Shown here piece after piece: positions 1-6,291 of a DNA stretch of 9,941 nt (the stretch's first letter is position 1; each line of letters opens with the position of its first letter). The stretch is from assembly GCA_025464735.1 (NCBI GenBank), contig JAODMX010000345.1:1-9941 (forward strand). Direction: 5' to 3'. The position numbers and the translations under genes were made by a program. The notes beneath the pieces were generated by a model that worked only from the letters and a program-made list of their open reading frames with translations, made no database searches and had not been told where the DNA came from. Source of the stretch: Frondihabitans sp. Its GTDB lineage: Bacteria; Actinomycetota; Actinomycetes; Actinomycetales; Microbacteriaceae.

Positions 1-809
1 CGCTGCTCCAGCTCCCGCGCAGCCTCGACGCCCTCGACGAGATCGCCGGGATCGTGGCGCGCCATGCCGATCCGGAGGTCGTGATCTTCGCCGGCGGTCG
101 CCTCAAGCACATGACCCTCACGCAGAACGACGTGCTCGCCGCGCACTTCGACGTCGTCTACGCGGGGCTCTCGCGCCAGAAGTCTCTGGTGCTGACGGCG
201 TCCGAACCGCGTGTCGCGCAGGATCCTGTGGCCTACCCCCTCGAGGAGACTCACGACGACCCCGTCCTCGGTGGTCGCCTCGTGGTCCGCGCCCACGGAG
301 GGGCCTTCGCCGGCACCCGCGTCGACATCGGCACACGCATGCTGCTTGGCCTGATTGGCGATGCCGTGCCCGACGCCGCGACCATCGTCGACCTCGGCTG
401 CGGTACGGGAGTCATCGCCGCGGTTGTCGCTCGGGCGCGCCCGGCGGCGTCGGTCATTGCGTCGGACCGATCAGCCGCAGCGGTCGCTTCGGCACGGGCC
501 ACCATCGAGGCCAACGGACTGACCGACCGTGTGGCGGTCGTGCGGGATGACGCGGCGTCGACAATTCAGGCGGGAACGGTCGACCTCGTCCTGCTCAACC
601 CACCCTTCCATGCCGATGCGGCGGTGCAGCCTGAAATAGCGACGGCGCTCTTCGAGGCGGCCGCGCGAGTGCTCCGCCCGGGCGGCGAACTCTGGGTGGT
701 CTTCAACTCGCACCTGCACCACCGACCGGTCCTCGAGCGGGTCGTGGGGGAGACACGCCAGATCGCGCGGTCGCCGAAGTTCATCGTGACCGCGTCGACG
801 CGACGCTAG
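1..809 (+). CDS. Class I SAM-dependent methyltransferase, RsmC/RlmG-like (5' end missing)
   Basis: The reading frame is open from base 3, so the gene begins left of the window. A GTG at 54 is in frame, but the residues before it (LLQLPRSLDALDEIAG) continue the domain, so 54 is not the start. The visible part is about 268 residues. The segment PRSLDALDEIA...FAGGRLKHMT resembles the N-terminal half of RsmC/RlmG proteins, which is a degenerate methyltransferase-like domain. The C-terminal catalytic domain has the SAM-binding motif DLGCGTG (390-410) and the catalytic NPPF motif (597-608). NPPF is typical of enzymes that methylate exocyclic amino groups; in this family the target is guanine N2 of 16S or 23S rRNA. 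Which rRNA position is modified here cannot be told from the sequence. The gene ends 22 bases before a convergent small gene. Family assignment is strong; the precise name is not. Confidence 0.88.
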   Translation, partial: LLQLPRSLDALDEIAGIVARHADPEVVIFAGGRLKHMTLTQNDVLAAHFDVVYAGLSRQKSLVLTASEPRVAQDPVAYPLEETHDDPVLGGRLVVRAHGGAFAGTRVDIGTRMLLGLIGDAVPDAATIVDLGCGTGVIAAVVARARPAASVIASDRSAAAVASARATIEANGLTDRVAVVRDDAASTIQAGTVDLVLLNPPFHADAAVQPEIATALFEAAARVLRPGGELWVVFNSHLHHRPVLERVVGETRQIARSPKFIVTASTRR

Positions 810-814
810 CCACC

Positions 815-831
815 CGCGCTAGTCGAGCGCG
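815..831. terminator. Small hairpin between convergent genes, possible terminator
   Basis: cgcgct and agcgcg form a 6-bp stem around a 5-base loop in the gap between the methyltransferase stop and the stop of the small minus-strand gene. There is no T-run. Its position between two convergent stops is the main argument; the stem alone is weak. Confidence 0.3.
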
Positions 832-996
832 CTAGCCCTCGGCGCGCCGGAGCACGTCGGTACCGCCGTCGAGTTGCTCGAACAGCCAGGCGGAGTTCCG
901 CTCGGTTCCGTCACCCAGAAGAGCCTCGCGGACTTCCTGTTCATCCATGGCCTGCCGCGCTTCATCGCGCTTGGTCTCATAGCTTGATTTCGACAT
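832..996 (-). CDS. Small hypothetical protein, 54 residues
   Basis: Starts MSKSSYETKRDEARQAMDEQ and ends WLFEQLDGGTDVLRRAEG. The ATG at 996 is preceded on the minus strand by TCTGGAGGCGTCC, a strong GGAGG ribosome site 7 bases before the start, which is the best argument that this is a real gene. Codon third positions are mostly G or C, as in neighbouring genes. The protein is charged and hydrophilic and likely cytoplasmic, with a predicted helical first half rich in E, R and Q. It has no signal peptide, membrane segment, cysteine or motif that I recognise. It is convergent with the methyltransferase. The 140 bases upstream carry possible control elements. No function can be assigned. Confidence 0.68.
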   Translation of the reverse strand: MSKSSYETKRDEARQAMDEQEVREALLGDGTERNSAWLFEQLDGGTDVLRRAEG

Positions 997-1020
997 GGAC
1001 GCCTCCAGATAACGTTCCGT

Positions 1021-1090
1021 TGTCTACCTCACACTCGGAACCCTGATCCGAGGTCCCGTCAGTGTCTACCCCTGCGCCCTGGTAACACAA
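1021..1090 (-). promoter_or_regulatory. Upstream region of the small gene: direct repeats and an inverted repeat
   Basis: The octamer tgtctacc occurs at 1021-1028 and 1063-1070, exactly 42 bp apart (about four helical turns). Between them lies the inverted repeat ctcgga/tccgag (1034-1039 and 1047-1052). On the minus strand TTGTGT (1090-1085) and TAGACA (1068-1063) are 16 bp apart and could be weak -35 and -10 boxes. The repeats are read directly; a promoter or operator role is inference. Confidence 0.3.
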
Positions 1091-1136
1091 GTGCTTTGCG
1101 TCGAATTTTTTCGCTCGCGGCGGGTGTGTTTCGGTG

Positions 1137-1583
1137 CTACGGCCGCTCGACGTTCTCGATGCGCAGTGATGCGTCGATATACGCGAGCAGCGCGCTGCCG
1201 TAGGCGTTCTCGGCGTCGGGGGCGGTAAAGGTCTGGATCTCGCCGCCGACGCTCGCCGTCACCTCGTAGTCGCCGCTCTCGGTGTGGGTGAGCGCGTGGA
1301 ACGTCCGCCCGAGCAGCTCACGCATCTGGTCTTCGCGCGGCAGCCAGAGGGAGTCGTCGGTCGACACCGAGTCGAGCGCCCATTCGGTCGTCCCGTTGAA
1401 CCCCAGCTCGGTGCCGGTGGGGTAGGTGTGCGCCTCGATCGTCATCTCGCTGATCGTGTACACCTCGGGGTCGCCGTCGTCGGCCTGGAAGGCCGCGCTT
1501 TCGATAAGGAACCGGTCACCGGTCGCGGGATGCCAGCGGAGGCCGGCGTCGCGGAGGGCGTGGGCGAGGGCAACGTCGATCAT
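1137..1583 (-). CDS. Uncharacterised 148-residue protein
   Basis: The frame stays open upstream of 1583, but that extension is low-complexity and runs through the promoter region and into the divergent gene. I therefore take the ATG at 1583 (MIDVALAHALRDAGLRW). The ribosome site is weak (CTGGATGC before ATG). The protein is acidic, soluble and lacks a signal peptide or membrane helix. Visible stretches include ALRDAGLRWHPATGDRF, TELGFNGTTEWALDSV and WLPREDQMRELLG. This looks like a small conserved actinobacterial family that I recall being labelled 'pilus assembly protein CpaE' in some annotations. Nothing here looks like the CpaE ATPase, so I would not carry that label over. It is transcribed divergently from the acyltransferase. 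Function unknown; that it is a real gene is fairly sure from length, composition and the -10 box upstream. Confidence 0.72.
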   Translation of the reverse strand: MIDVALAHALRDAGLRWHPATGDRFLIESAAFQADDGDPEVYTISEMTIEAHTYPTGTELGFNGTTEWALDSVSTDDSLWLPREDQMRELLGRTFHALTHTESGDYEVTASVGGEIQTFTAPDAENAYGSALLAYIDASLRIENVERP

Positions 1584-1629
1584 GCATCCAGTATCGCTGG
1601 CCGCGGCGCAGGTTGCATGGACTCTACCC

Positions 1630-1659
1630 ATTGTAAGACATATGCATATCAGATAAACT
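1630..1659. promoter_or_regulatory. Divergent promoters with a central palindrome
   Basis: On the plus strand TTGTAA (1631-1636) and TAAACT (1654-1659) are separated by exactly 17 bp and face the acyltransferase. On the minus strand TACAAT (1635-1630), one mismatch from TATAAT, faces the 148-residue gene. The perfect 10-bp palindrome atatgcatat (1640-1649) sits within the plus spacer and just upstream of the minus -10. A protein bound there could control both genes. The boxes are seen directly; their use is inferred. Confidence 0.5.
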
Positions 1660-1694
1660 GACTCGAAATCCACTCCACCGACCCGGGAGAAATG

Positions 1695-2789
1695 ATGTCC
1701 GAGTTGCGCCTGGCCCCGACCGCACCGGCCGGCACCGCCGCTACCTCCCTTGCCACCACGCGCAACGCCTTCGACGCCCTTCGACTGCTCGCCGCGGTCA
1801 TCGTGGTCTTCCAACATGGCAATGCCGACCTCTCCACAAACGCGCTGTGGAACATCGCCGGTCCTCTCGACGGCGTCGCCATGTTCTTCGTCCTGTCGGG
1901 GTTCCTGGTCTTCTCGTCCGCCGACAACATCGTCGCCCGCGGCCGGTCCTGGCGTACCTTCTTCGCGAACCGCTACCTGCGCATCGCACCGGCCCTCTAT
2001 GTCTTCGCCGTGGCGGCGCCTCTCTCGCTCGTCGCTCTCGGTACGGTGCCCGCGTCGGCACTGGCCAGTCTTCCGTTCGCAGCCTGGCTCGGATCCTTCG
2101 CGGTTCTGTTACCCAACTTCAAGCCGGAGTTCTTCGCGCATCTCGGCTCGGGCTCGATCAATGGTCCGCTCTACACGATCCCCGCCGAGGTCAGCTTCTA
2201 CCTCGTTATCCCGCTGATCTTCGTCGCCATCCGCACCTGGGGTTTTTGGCCGACGATCGCGGGGTTGGCGATCGTGTCGACCGCCGGATCCGTGGCTTCG
2301 AATCTCCTCGGCGGGGGTGTCGCTTCCGTCCTCCACCACACGTTCCTCGAGCGCGGCGCCTACTTCACGGTCGGTATCGTGCTCGCCCGGTACTGGCGTC
2401 GGATCCCTTTGCGATGGTGGCTTGCCCTCGTGGCGCTAGCGCTCGTCCTGGGCTTGCTCCTCTTGGGGCCCCAACCGTTGTTCGTGCCCGTGTATGGCCC
2501 GCTGAAGCCGCTGCTTCTGGCTGGTCCTCTGGCGTACGTCCTGCTCTACGCCGGCTTACGCGCGCCGCGGGTGTTCACGGGTCTAACCGCCCGCATCGGC
2601 GACCTCAGCTACGGTACCTACATCTGGCATGCCTTCGTGATCGCTGTCCTCGCGTGGTTCGGCATCGAGGGGAGCTGGGGCCCCGTGTTCTTGCTGCTTG
2701 GAGTGTCGCTGGGGCTGGCTGCGCTCTCCTGGTTCTTCGTCGAGAAGCCGGCGCTCCGGTTGAAGCGGGTGCGGTTGCGCGCGGCTTGA
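1695..2789 (+). CDS. Membrane acyltransferase, acyltransferase-3 family
   Basis: Two ATGs lie in tandem at 1692 and 1695. GGGAG (1685-1689) is 2 bases from the first and 5 from the second, so 1695 is preferred (364 residues). The protein is strongly hydrophobic, with about ten likely membrane helices. Family hallmarks appear in order: FDALRLLAAVIVVFQHG with R30 and the conserved His at 41, FFVLSGFLV near 64-72, the RYLRIAP loop (93-99), PLYTIPAEVSFYLVIPL near 158, and LSYGTYIWHAFV near 304-315. The C-terminus ends FFVEKPALRLKR as in typical members. These integral membrane enzymes usually transfer acetyl or other acyl groups to sugars of cell-surface polysaccharides, glycolipids or antibiotics. 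The substrate here cannot be read, and no glycan gene lies beside it. The first 20 or so residues are an unconserved cytoplasmic lead. It is divergent from the 148-residue gene. Confidence 0.9.
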   Translation: MSELRLAPTAPAGTAATSLATTRNAFDALRLLAAVIVVFQHGNADLSTNALWNIAGPLDGVAMFFVLSGFLVFSSADNIVARGRSWRTFFANRYLRIAPALYVFAVAAPLSLVALGTVPASALASLPFAAWLGSFAVLLPNFKPEFFAHLGSGSINGPLYTIPAEVSFYLVIPLIFVAIRTWGFWPTIAGLAIVSTAGSVASNLLGGGVASVLHHTFLERGAYFTVGIVLARYWRRIPLRWWLALVALALVLGLLLLGPQPLFVPVYGPLKPLLLAGPLAYVLLYAGLRAPRVFTGLTARIGDLSYGTYIWHAFVIAVLAWFGIEGSWGPVFLLLGVSLGLAALSWFFVEKPALRLKRVRLRAA

Positions 2790-3096
2790 CGGCTTCCGGT
2801 GCCCCAGCCGTTGTAGTGATGACGGGCGGGACGCTCTCCTGCCGAGCGGCAGTGGGTGATTTGCTCGCCGGTTCGCGCGACCATGGTTGCCGCGTCGCCC
2901 TCGGGCGAGGTGGCGCGGCGGCTTCGGGATGACGCCGCGGGGCGAGCGCGCGCCGAAGGTGAAACGCCCCGTGTCGTCGGCCGGTGCACTCGCGGACGGA
3001 CGCGGTGCTTTGGGGTGTCCAGCAAGGAAACCGTCAGCGTGGAGGGCGCCCTTTCGGAGTGCCTGCGTGAGCCCGGCTGGCGCCGGTTTTCTTCAC
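2790..3096. other. GC-rich stretch without a supported gene
   Basis: Open frames exist on both strands but have arginine-rich, low-complexity translations, no ribosome site and no recognisable domain. A small inverted repeat, ctgccg/cggcag at 2839-2852, might help end transcription of the acyltransferase, but its loop is only two to four bases and there is no T-run. The left limit of the secreted-protein relic is near 3097. The tract may be eroded coding sequence; I cannot show of what. Confidence 0.4.
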
Positions 3097-3234
3097 GATG
3101 ATTCCGGCGACTGTGGCGGGGTCAATGCTGATGAGCCCGGCAATGACGGTAGCGGCGCTGAGAGCGGAAGCTCCGACACCCTTGAGGATATTTCGTACGA
3201 GTGGATGCTTGGGCTTTCGTGGGCGCGAGCCCAT
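3034..3234 (-). pseudogene. Internally deleted relic of the secreted Ig-like protein gene
   Basis: The 66-residue frame starts MGSRPRKPKHPLVRNILKGV, which aligns with MGPVQKVPLFMRKILKGAG at the start of the 714-residue protein. The following ALSAATVIAGLISIDPATVA matches its signal peptide (TLAAATVVTGLSFGPAALA). The next residues, AGIIVK, match the last residues of that protein (TGIVVK). At DNA level about 25 of 32 bases agree with the 3' end of the large gene. The stop TAA has become AAA, so the frame runs on for 18 unrelated residues to a TGA at 3034. The simplest reading is a paralogue that lost everything between signal peptide and C-terminal tail. Two lines of evidence leave expression possible: the frame is intact, and a plausible promoter remains upstream. 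A tiny secreted peptide is the alternative. Confidence 0.62.
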
Positions 3235-3257
3235 TGAAGCATACGAAGAGATGTAAT

Positions 3258-3293
3258 CTATTGAATAGTACATATAGAAGCGAAGTGATCGAA
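3258..3293 (-). promoter_or_regulatory. AT-rich promoter-like pocket upstream of the relic
   Basis: On the minus strand TTCGAT (3293-3288) and TACTAT (3270-3265) are 17 bp apart. The perfect 11-base palindrome ctattgaatag (3258-3268) overlaps the -10. The pocket is much richer in A and T than the DNA around it. This is probably the preserved promoter of the ancestral gene; activity is unknown. Confidence 0.35.
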
Positions 3294-3381
3294 CCTTGCG
3301 CGGGACCGGCTGTCGTTTGTATCGGCGGGCTTGCGTCGGCCGGCGGGTCCGCGATCTCGCCGTTATCCTTCCGACACGCAG

Positions 3382-3413
3382 AAGGGGCACCCTTCGTGTG
3401 GAGGATGCCCCTT
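3382..3413 (-). terminator. Strong hairpin terminator of the lipoprotein gene
   Basis: aaggggca (3382-3389) and tgcccctt (3406-3413) form an 8-bp perfect stem. The intervening bases extend it with ccttc/ggagg (one wobble pair) around a gtgt loop. It begins 21 bases beyond the stop codon of the lipoprotein gene. There is no long T-run, as is common in high-GC actinobacteria. Confidence 0.6.
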
Positions 3414-3434
3414 GCTGGTGGCTTTGGTTGGTTA

Positions 3435-3938
3435 CTACTTGGCGACGATGAGGTTTTCGGCGCCTTTGTCGTCGACGGACGGTTTAGTGCCGTCGTAGAC
3501 GATGTCGTTGGCGTTGCCGTAGATGATGAGGTCGTCGGCCGAGGCGATGTTGATGCGGGAGAGGTTGTTGCTGACGACGACGTGTGTGACGGTTCCGAGG
3601 TCGATATAGCTCTGACGGGCGGCTTCGGTGATCTGAACGGTGTCGCACTCGCCGGTCAGGGTGACATGGGAAATCGCCGAGTCGATGGTCGCGGTTCCGT
3701 CGACGCACTTTGCGGCGACCTTCTTGCTCGGAGGGGTCATGTTGCCGGGGGTTTTGCCGGCTTTCGGATAGCCGGATTTGCCGATGTGTGACTCGGAGGT
3801 GCCTGGTTTGGCGTCTTGGGTGACCACGGGGGACGGCGGTTTGGTGCTGTCGGCCTCGCTGGATCCGGAGGTGCAACCGGCGAGAGCGAGGGCGGCGATG
3901 ATGCTGAGGCCGGCGAGGGGGAGAATCGGGGTCTTCAC
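3435..3938 (-). CDS. Lipoprotein with DUF3060-like repeat region
   Basis: Starts at GTG 3938, with AAAGGA eight bases upstream on the minus strand. Residues 1-22 are a lipoprotein signal ending in the lipobox LALAGC, so Cys22 would be lipidated and the protein held on the outer face of the membrane. Residues 23-75 are a flexible linker rich in S, T, P, K and G. Residues 76-167 form short alternating strands (TATIDSAISHVTLTGECDTV, HVVVSNNLSRINIASADD, LIIYGNANDIVYDG) like the solenoid-type repeats of the DUF3060 family. Cys78 and Cys98 may form a disulfide. No enzymatic motif is visible. It lies downstream of the 714-residue secreted protein on the same strand, but a strong hairpin separates them, so it probably has its own transcript. 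Lipoprotein status is sure; the DUF3060 match is by eye. Confidence 0.85.
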   Translation of the reverse strand: MKTPILPLAGLSIIAALALAGCTSGSSEADSTKPPSPVVTQDAKPGTSESHIGKSGYPKAGKTPGNMTPPSKKVAAKCVDGTATIDSAISHVTLTGECDTVQITEAARQSYIDLGTVTHVVVSNNLSRINIASADDLIIYGNANDIVYDGTKPSVDDKGAENLIVAK

Positions 3939-3980
3939 GGTGAGAGTCCTTTTCGCGAGGGCGGGTTGGGCAGTGTGAGG

Positions 3981-4006
3981 GGCGGGGGCCCGTGTGGGCC
4001 CCCGCC
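3981..4006 (-). terminator. Very strong hairpin terminator of the 714-residue gene
   Basis: ggcgggggccc (3981-3991) and gggcccccgcc (3996-4006) make an 11-bp perfect GC stem around a gtgt loop, starting 34 bases beyond the stop of the 714-residue gene. Between stop and hairpin the 13-mer ggtggtgcggggt occurs twice with an 18-bp period (4009-4021 and 4027-4039). The hairpin also insulates the lipoprotein gene downstream. Confidence 0.72.
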
Positions 4007-4040
4007 GGGGTGGTGCGGGGTAACGCGGTGGTGCGGGGTG

Positions 4041-4838
4041 TTACTTGACGACGATGCCGGTGACTTTGGCGGACTCGTTGGTGCCGGTCTGGGTCAGGGT
4101 GTAGTCGTAGGTGTTCGCGATCATGTCGTACGTGGTGACCGCCCAGGTGCCGTTGGAGAGCACCTTGGTCGTGGTCTTGGTCACGCCGTACTGGTTGACG
4201 ATCGAGATGGTCTCGCCGGCTTTGCCGGTTCCGGTCCAGTCGAGGCGTCCGGAGACGCCGGCTTCGCTGTTCGAGGCGGGGGCGGTGATCGTGAGTGGGT
4301 TCGTCACGGCTTCACCCTTGTCGACGTTGAATGTCACCATCTTCTTTTCGGCGCCCATGGTGGCGTCGATCATGAACATCGACTGGGAGAGCCAGGTGGT
4401 GTATGTCCAGGAGCCGTCGGATTTGACGGTGGTCTCGCCGAGGACGCGGCCACCGTTGGCGCCCTGGAGCTTCACTTTCTGACCGGTGGTGCCCTTGCCG
4501 GTGAAGACGACGGTACCGGTGCTGTTGCTCACGGTCGAGCCCTCGGTGGGAGTCGTGATCTCGAGGGGCTGGGTGATGCCGGCGCTCTTGCGTACGTCGA
4601 AGGAGACGGTCTTGGTCTCGGATCCCATGGTGGCGTCGATGTCGAAGTGCGATTCGGACAGCCAGGTGGTGTAGGTCCAGTTGCCGTTGTCGTCGACGGT
4701 GGAGGTGCCGAGGACGCGGCCGCCGTTGGCGCCCTGGAGGGTGACTTTCTGTCCGGAGGTGCCGGTGCCGGTGAAGACGACGGTACCGTGCTTGTCGATC
4801 ACGGTGGAGCCTTCGGTGGGTGTGGTGATGGCGAGGGG
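4041..4838 (-). repeat. Tandem Ig-module repeats with exact 270-bp period
   Basis: Within the 714-residue gene, units occupy 4569-4838, 4299-4568 and 4041-4298 (last one shorter and more diverged). The first two encode PLAITTPTEGSTV... and PLEITTPTEGSTV..., both with VVFTG, GQKV, LQGANGGRVLG and WTYTTWLS at equal positions. The motif atggtggcgtcgat recurs at 4357 and 4627, again 270 bp apart. The third begins PLTITAPASNS. The near-identity of the first two points to recent duplication or ongoing gene conversion. Confidence 0.85.
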
Positions 4839-6185
4839 CTTCGTGACGCCGGTCTGACCGGGGTTCAGGGTGACCTTGTCGGTGGTGACGTTGTTGCCGA
4901 CGGACGTCTGGGTAACAACGAGGTTGTGCTCCCTGGCGTCGAGATTCACATTCTTGATCGACCAGTTGCCGTTGACGAGGACGGTGCCGGTGGCGATGAC
5001 GCCGGGCTTGCCCTCTTCGGTGACCTTCACCTGGCTGTTGGGCGCGCCCTTGCCGGAGAAGTCGAGCGGACCACCCGGGTGAACGAGATCGTCGATCGGG
5101 CTGGTGATGCTGACGGCTGCGCCATAGTCGAAGGCGACCGATGTCGACCCCACGTTTGTGCCCTTGATGGACTGCGTGACCGTGAAGATGTGGGTGCCGC
5201 CAGCGTTCGGAGCAGGGATGAGCGCGTTGTAGCGGCCGGTGGTCGCATTCGCGCTCGTGGTGGCGACGGTCTTGCCCGATTCGTTAGTGATCTTGATGTC
5301 GGCACCGGGCTGCGCGTTACCCGAGATCGTGATGTCGTCCGTGGCGGTGGCCGTGGAGCTGGCAACACCGGTGATGTTGGCGGCGTTCAGGGAGACAGTG
5401 ATGTCCTTCTCGGAGTCAAGGGTCGACCCGACCCAGTTCTCCAGGTGGATCGTGTTGTCGCCGAAGTTCAGGTTCTCGACCGTGGCGCTCCACTTGCTCT
5501 CACCGTTGACGGGGACCTGCTGGTCGGCGCCGATGATGATCGTCGAGTTCGGCTTCCCCGTCCCCGACAGCTGAGCCGTCTGGTTGAGGACGTCGACACT
5601 GTCGACCTTCGCGTTGAGGCTCGCGTTGAGGCCCTCGAAGTAAGCTGCTTCGCCCGTCTTGACGGTCGGGTAGACGAGGTTGGTTTCTGTGGGCACGCCT
5701 ACGTAGCCGTCGGAAGCCACGGCGTGAAGTCGTCCCGCATCGTCGATTTTGAACAACGATGCCGAGGTTGTGCACTGGCTTGTGAGGTAAAGCCGTCCCA
5801 GGGTCGAACCGTCAGTGAGGCAGGTGCCACCATACCCAGTGCCCCCCTTAGAAAAGAATGCCCTGAACGTGTCTCCGGAGACGACTGCGGAGAATGTCCA
5901 CGCACCTTGCTCCGCTAGCGCCCTGCTTTCGAAGCGCTTTACGGCGGTGTCGCCCACGTAGCCGTAGTACCCGCCATCCCCTGTCGGGGTAATGAGCTGG
6001 AACTCTGTAGCGGGTTGAGGGACGCTCTTGCTTGAGGCGTTGGCTGCCGAGAGCTTCGTGGGACTTGCCAGAGCAGCAGGACCGAAGCTAAGCCCGGTCA
6101 CGACGGTGGCGGCGGCGAGAGTAGCCGCGCCAGCGCCCTTGAGAATCTTTCGCATGAAGAGAGGAACTTTCTGTACGGGGCCCAT
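4041..6185 (-). CDS. Secreted multidomain protein with Ig-like repeats, 714 residues
   Basis: The start at 6185 gives MGPVQKVPLFMRKILKG. An internal ATG at 6155 (MRKILKG) has AGAAAG upstream and would also work, but the relic at 3234 conserves the MG... extension, so 6185 is preferred. Residues 11-41 are a Sec signal peptide ending near AALA. Residues 55-200 form an N-terminal domain with Cys122 and Cys138 in a CLT...C pattern, faintly like a ricin-type beta-trefoil. From about 200 onward come bacterial Ig-like modules with the cadence S-G-x-G-x-x-G-x-x-V...G-x-W. They include YGAAVSITSP at 354 and three units of 90 residues beginning at 450, 540 and 630. There is no LPXTG-type anchor or C-terminal membrane helix, so it is probably released or held non-covalently. 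No catalytic motif is seen. An adhesion, matrix or surface-binding role is inference. The 428-residue gene is a paralogue. Confidence 0.85.
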   Translation of the reverse strand: MGPVQKVPLFMRKILKGAGAATLAAATVVTGLSFGPAALASPTKLSAANASSKSVPQPATEFQLITPTGDGGYYGYVGDTAVKRFESRALAEQGAWTFSAVVSGDTFRAFFSKGGTGYGGTCLTDGSTLGRLYLTSQCTTSASLFKIDDAGRLHAVASDGYVGVPTETNLVYPTVKTGEAAYFEGLNASLNAKVDSVDVLNQTAQLSGTGKPNSTIIIGADQQVPVNGESKWSATVENLNFGDNTIHLENWVGSTLDSEKDITVSLNAANITGVASSTATATDDITISGNAQPGADIKITNESGKTVATTSANATTGRYNALIPAPNAGGTHIFTVTQSIKGTNVGSTSVAFDYGAAVSITSPIDDLVHPGGPLDFSGKGAPNSQVKVTEEGKPGVIATGTVLVNGNWSIKNVNLDAREHNLVVTQTSVGNNVTTDKVTLNPGQTGVTKPLAITTPTEGSTVIDKHGTVVFTGTGTSGQKVTLQGANGGRVLGTSTVDDNGNWTYTTWLSESHFDIDATMGSETKTVSFDVRKSAGITQPLEITTPTEGSTVSNSTGTVVFTGKGTTGQKVKLQGANGGRVLGETTVKSDGSWTYTTWLSQSMFMIDATMGAEKKMVTFNVDKGEAVTNPLTITAPASNSEAGVSGRLDWTGTGKAGETISIVNQYGVTKTTTKVLSNGTWAVTTYDMIANTYDYTLTQTGTNESAKVTGIVVK

Positions 6186-6215
6186 CAGATCAACGGGCTG
6201 AACATGGATACAGAA

Positions 6216-6244
6216 ATATTACACTCTACCCAGAGGATGTGCAA
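6216..6244 (-). promoter_or_regulatory. Candidate promoter of the 714-residue gene
   Basis: On the minus strand TTGCAC (6244-6239) and TAATAT (6221-6216) are 17 bp apart in an AT-rich pocket, giving a leader of about 25 bases to the start at 6185. The -35 matches only its TTG. The HAIR operator for clpB lies about 50 bp upstream of this -35. Confidence 0.4.
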
Positions 6245-6291
6245 TTCGACGTACAAGACAAGTGCTCTGGTGCTCCGCGGTTGATGGGTCT

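Noticed and set aside
1100..1116. A T-run with a short cgaa/ttcg stem as terminator of the 148-residue gene
   Set aside because: The stem is only 4 bp and the T-run sits inside its loop rather than after it.
1584..1817. Upstream extension of the 148-residue protein
   Set aside because: The added residues are low complexity and overlap both the divergent promoters and the acyltransferase start.
1847..2932. A 361-codon plus-strand frame overlapping the acyltransferase
   Set aside because: Arginine-rich shadow translation; the overlapping frame encodes clear acyltransferase-3 motifs.
3816..5918. A 700-codon open frame on the plus strand, antisense to the 714-residue gene
   Set aside because: Its translation is Gly/Val/Asp-rich low complexity with no ribosome site or domain. 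It arises from GC-biased codons of the real minus-strand gene, which has a signal peptide and Ig-like modules.
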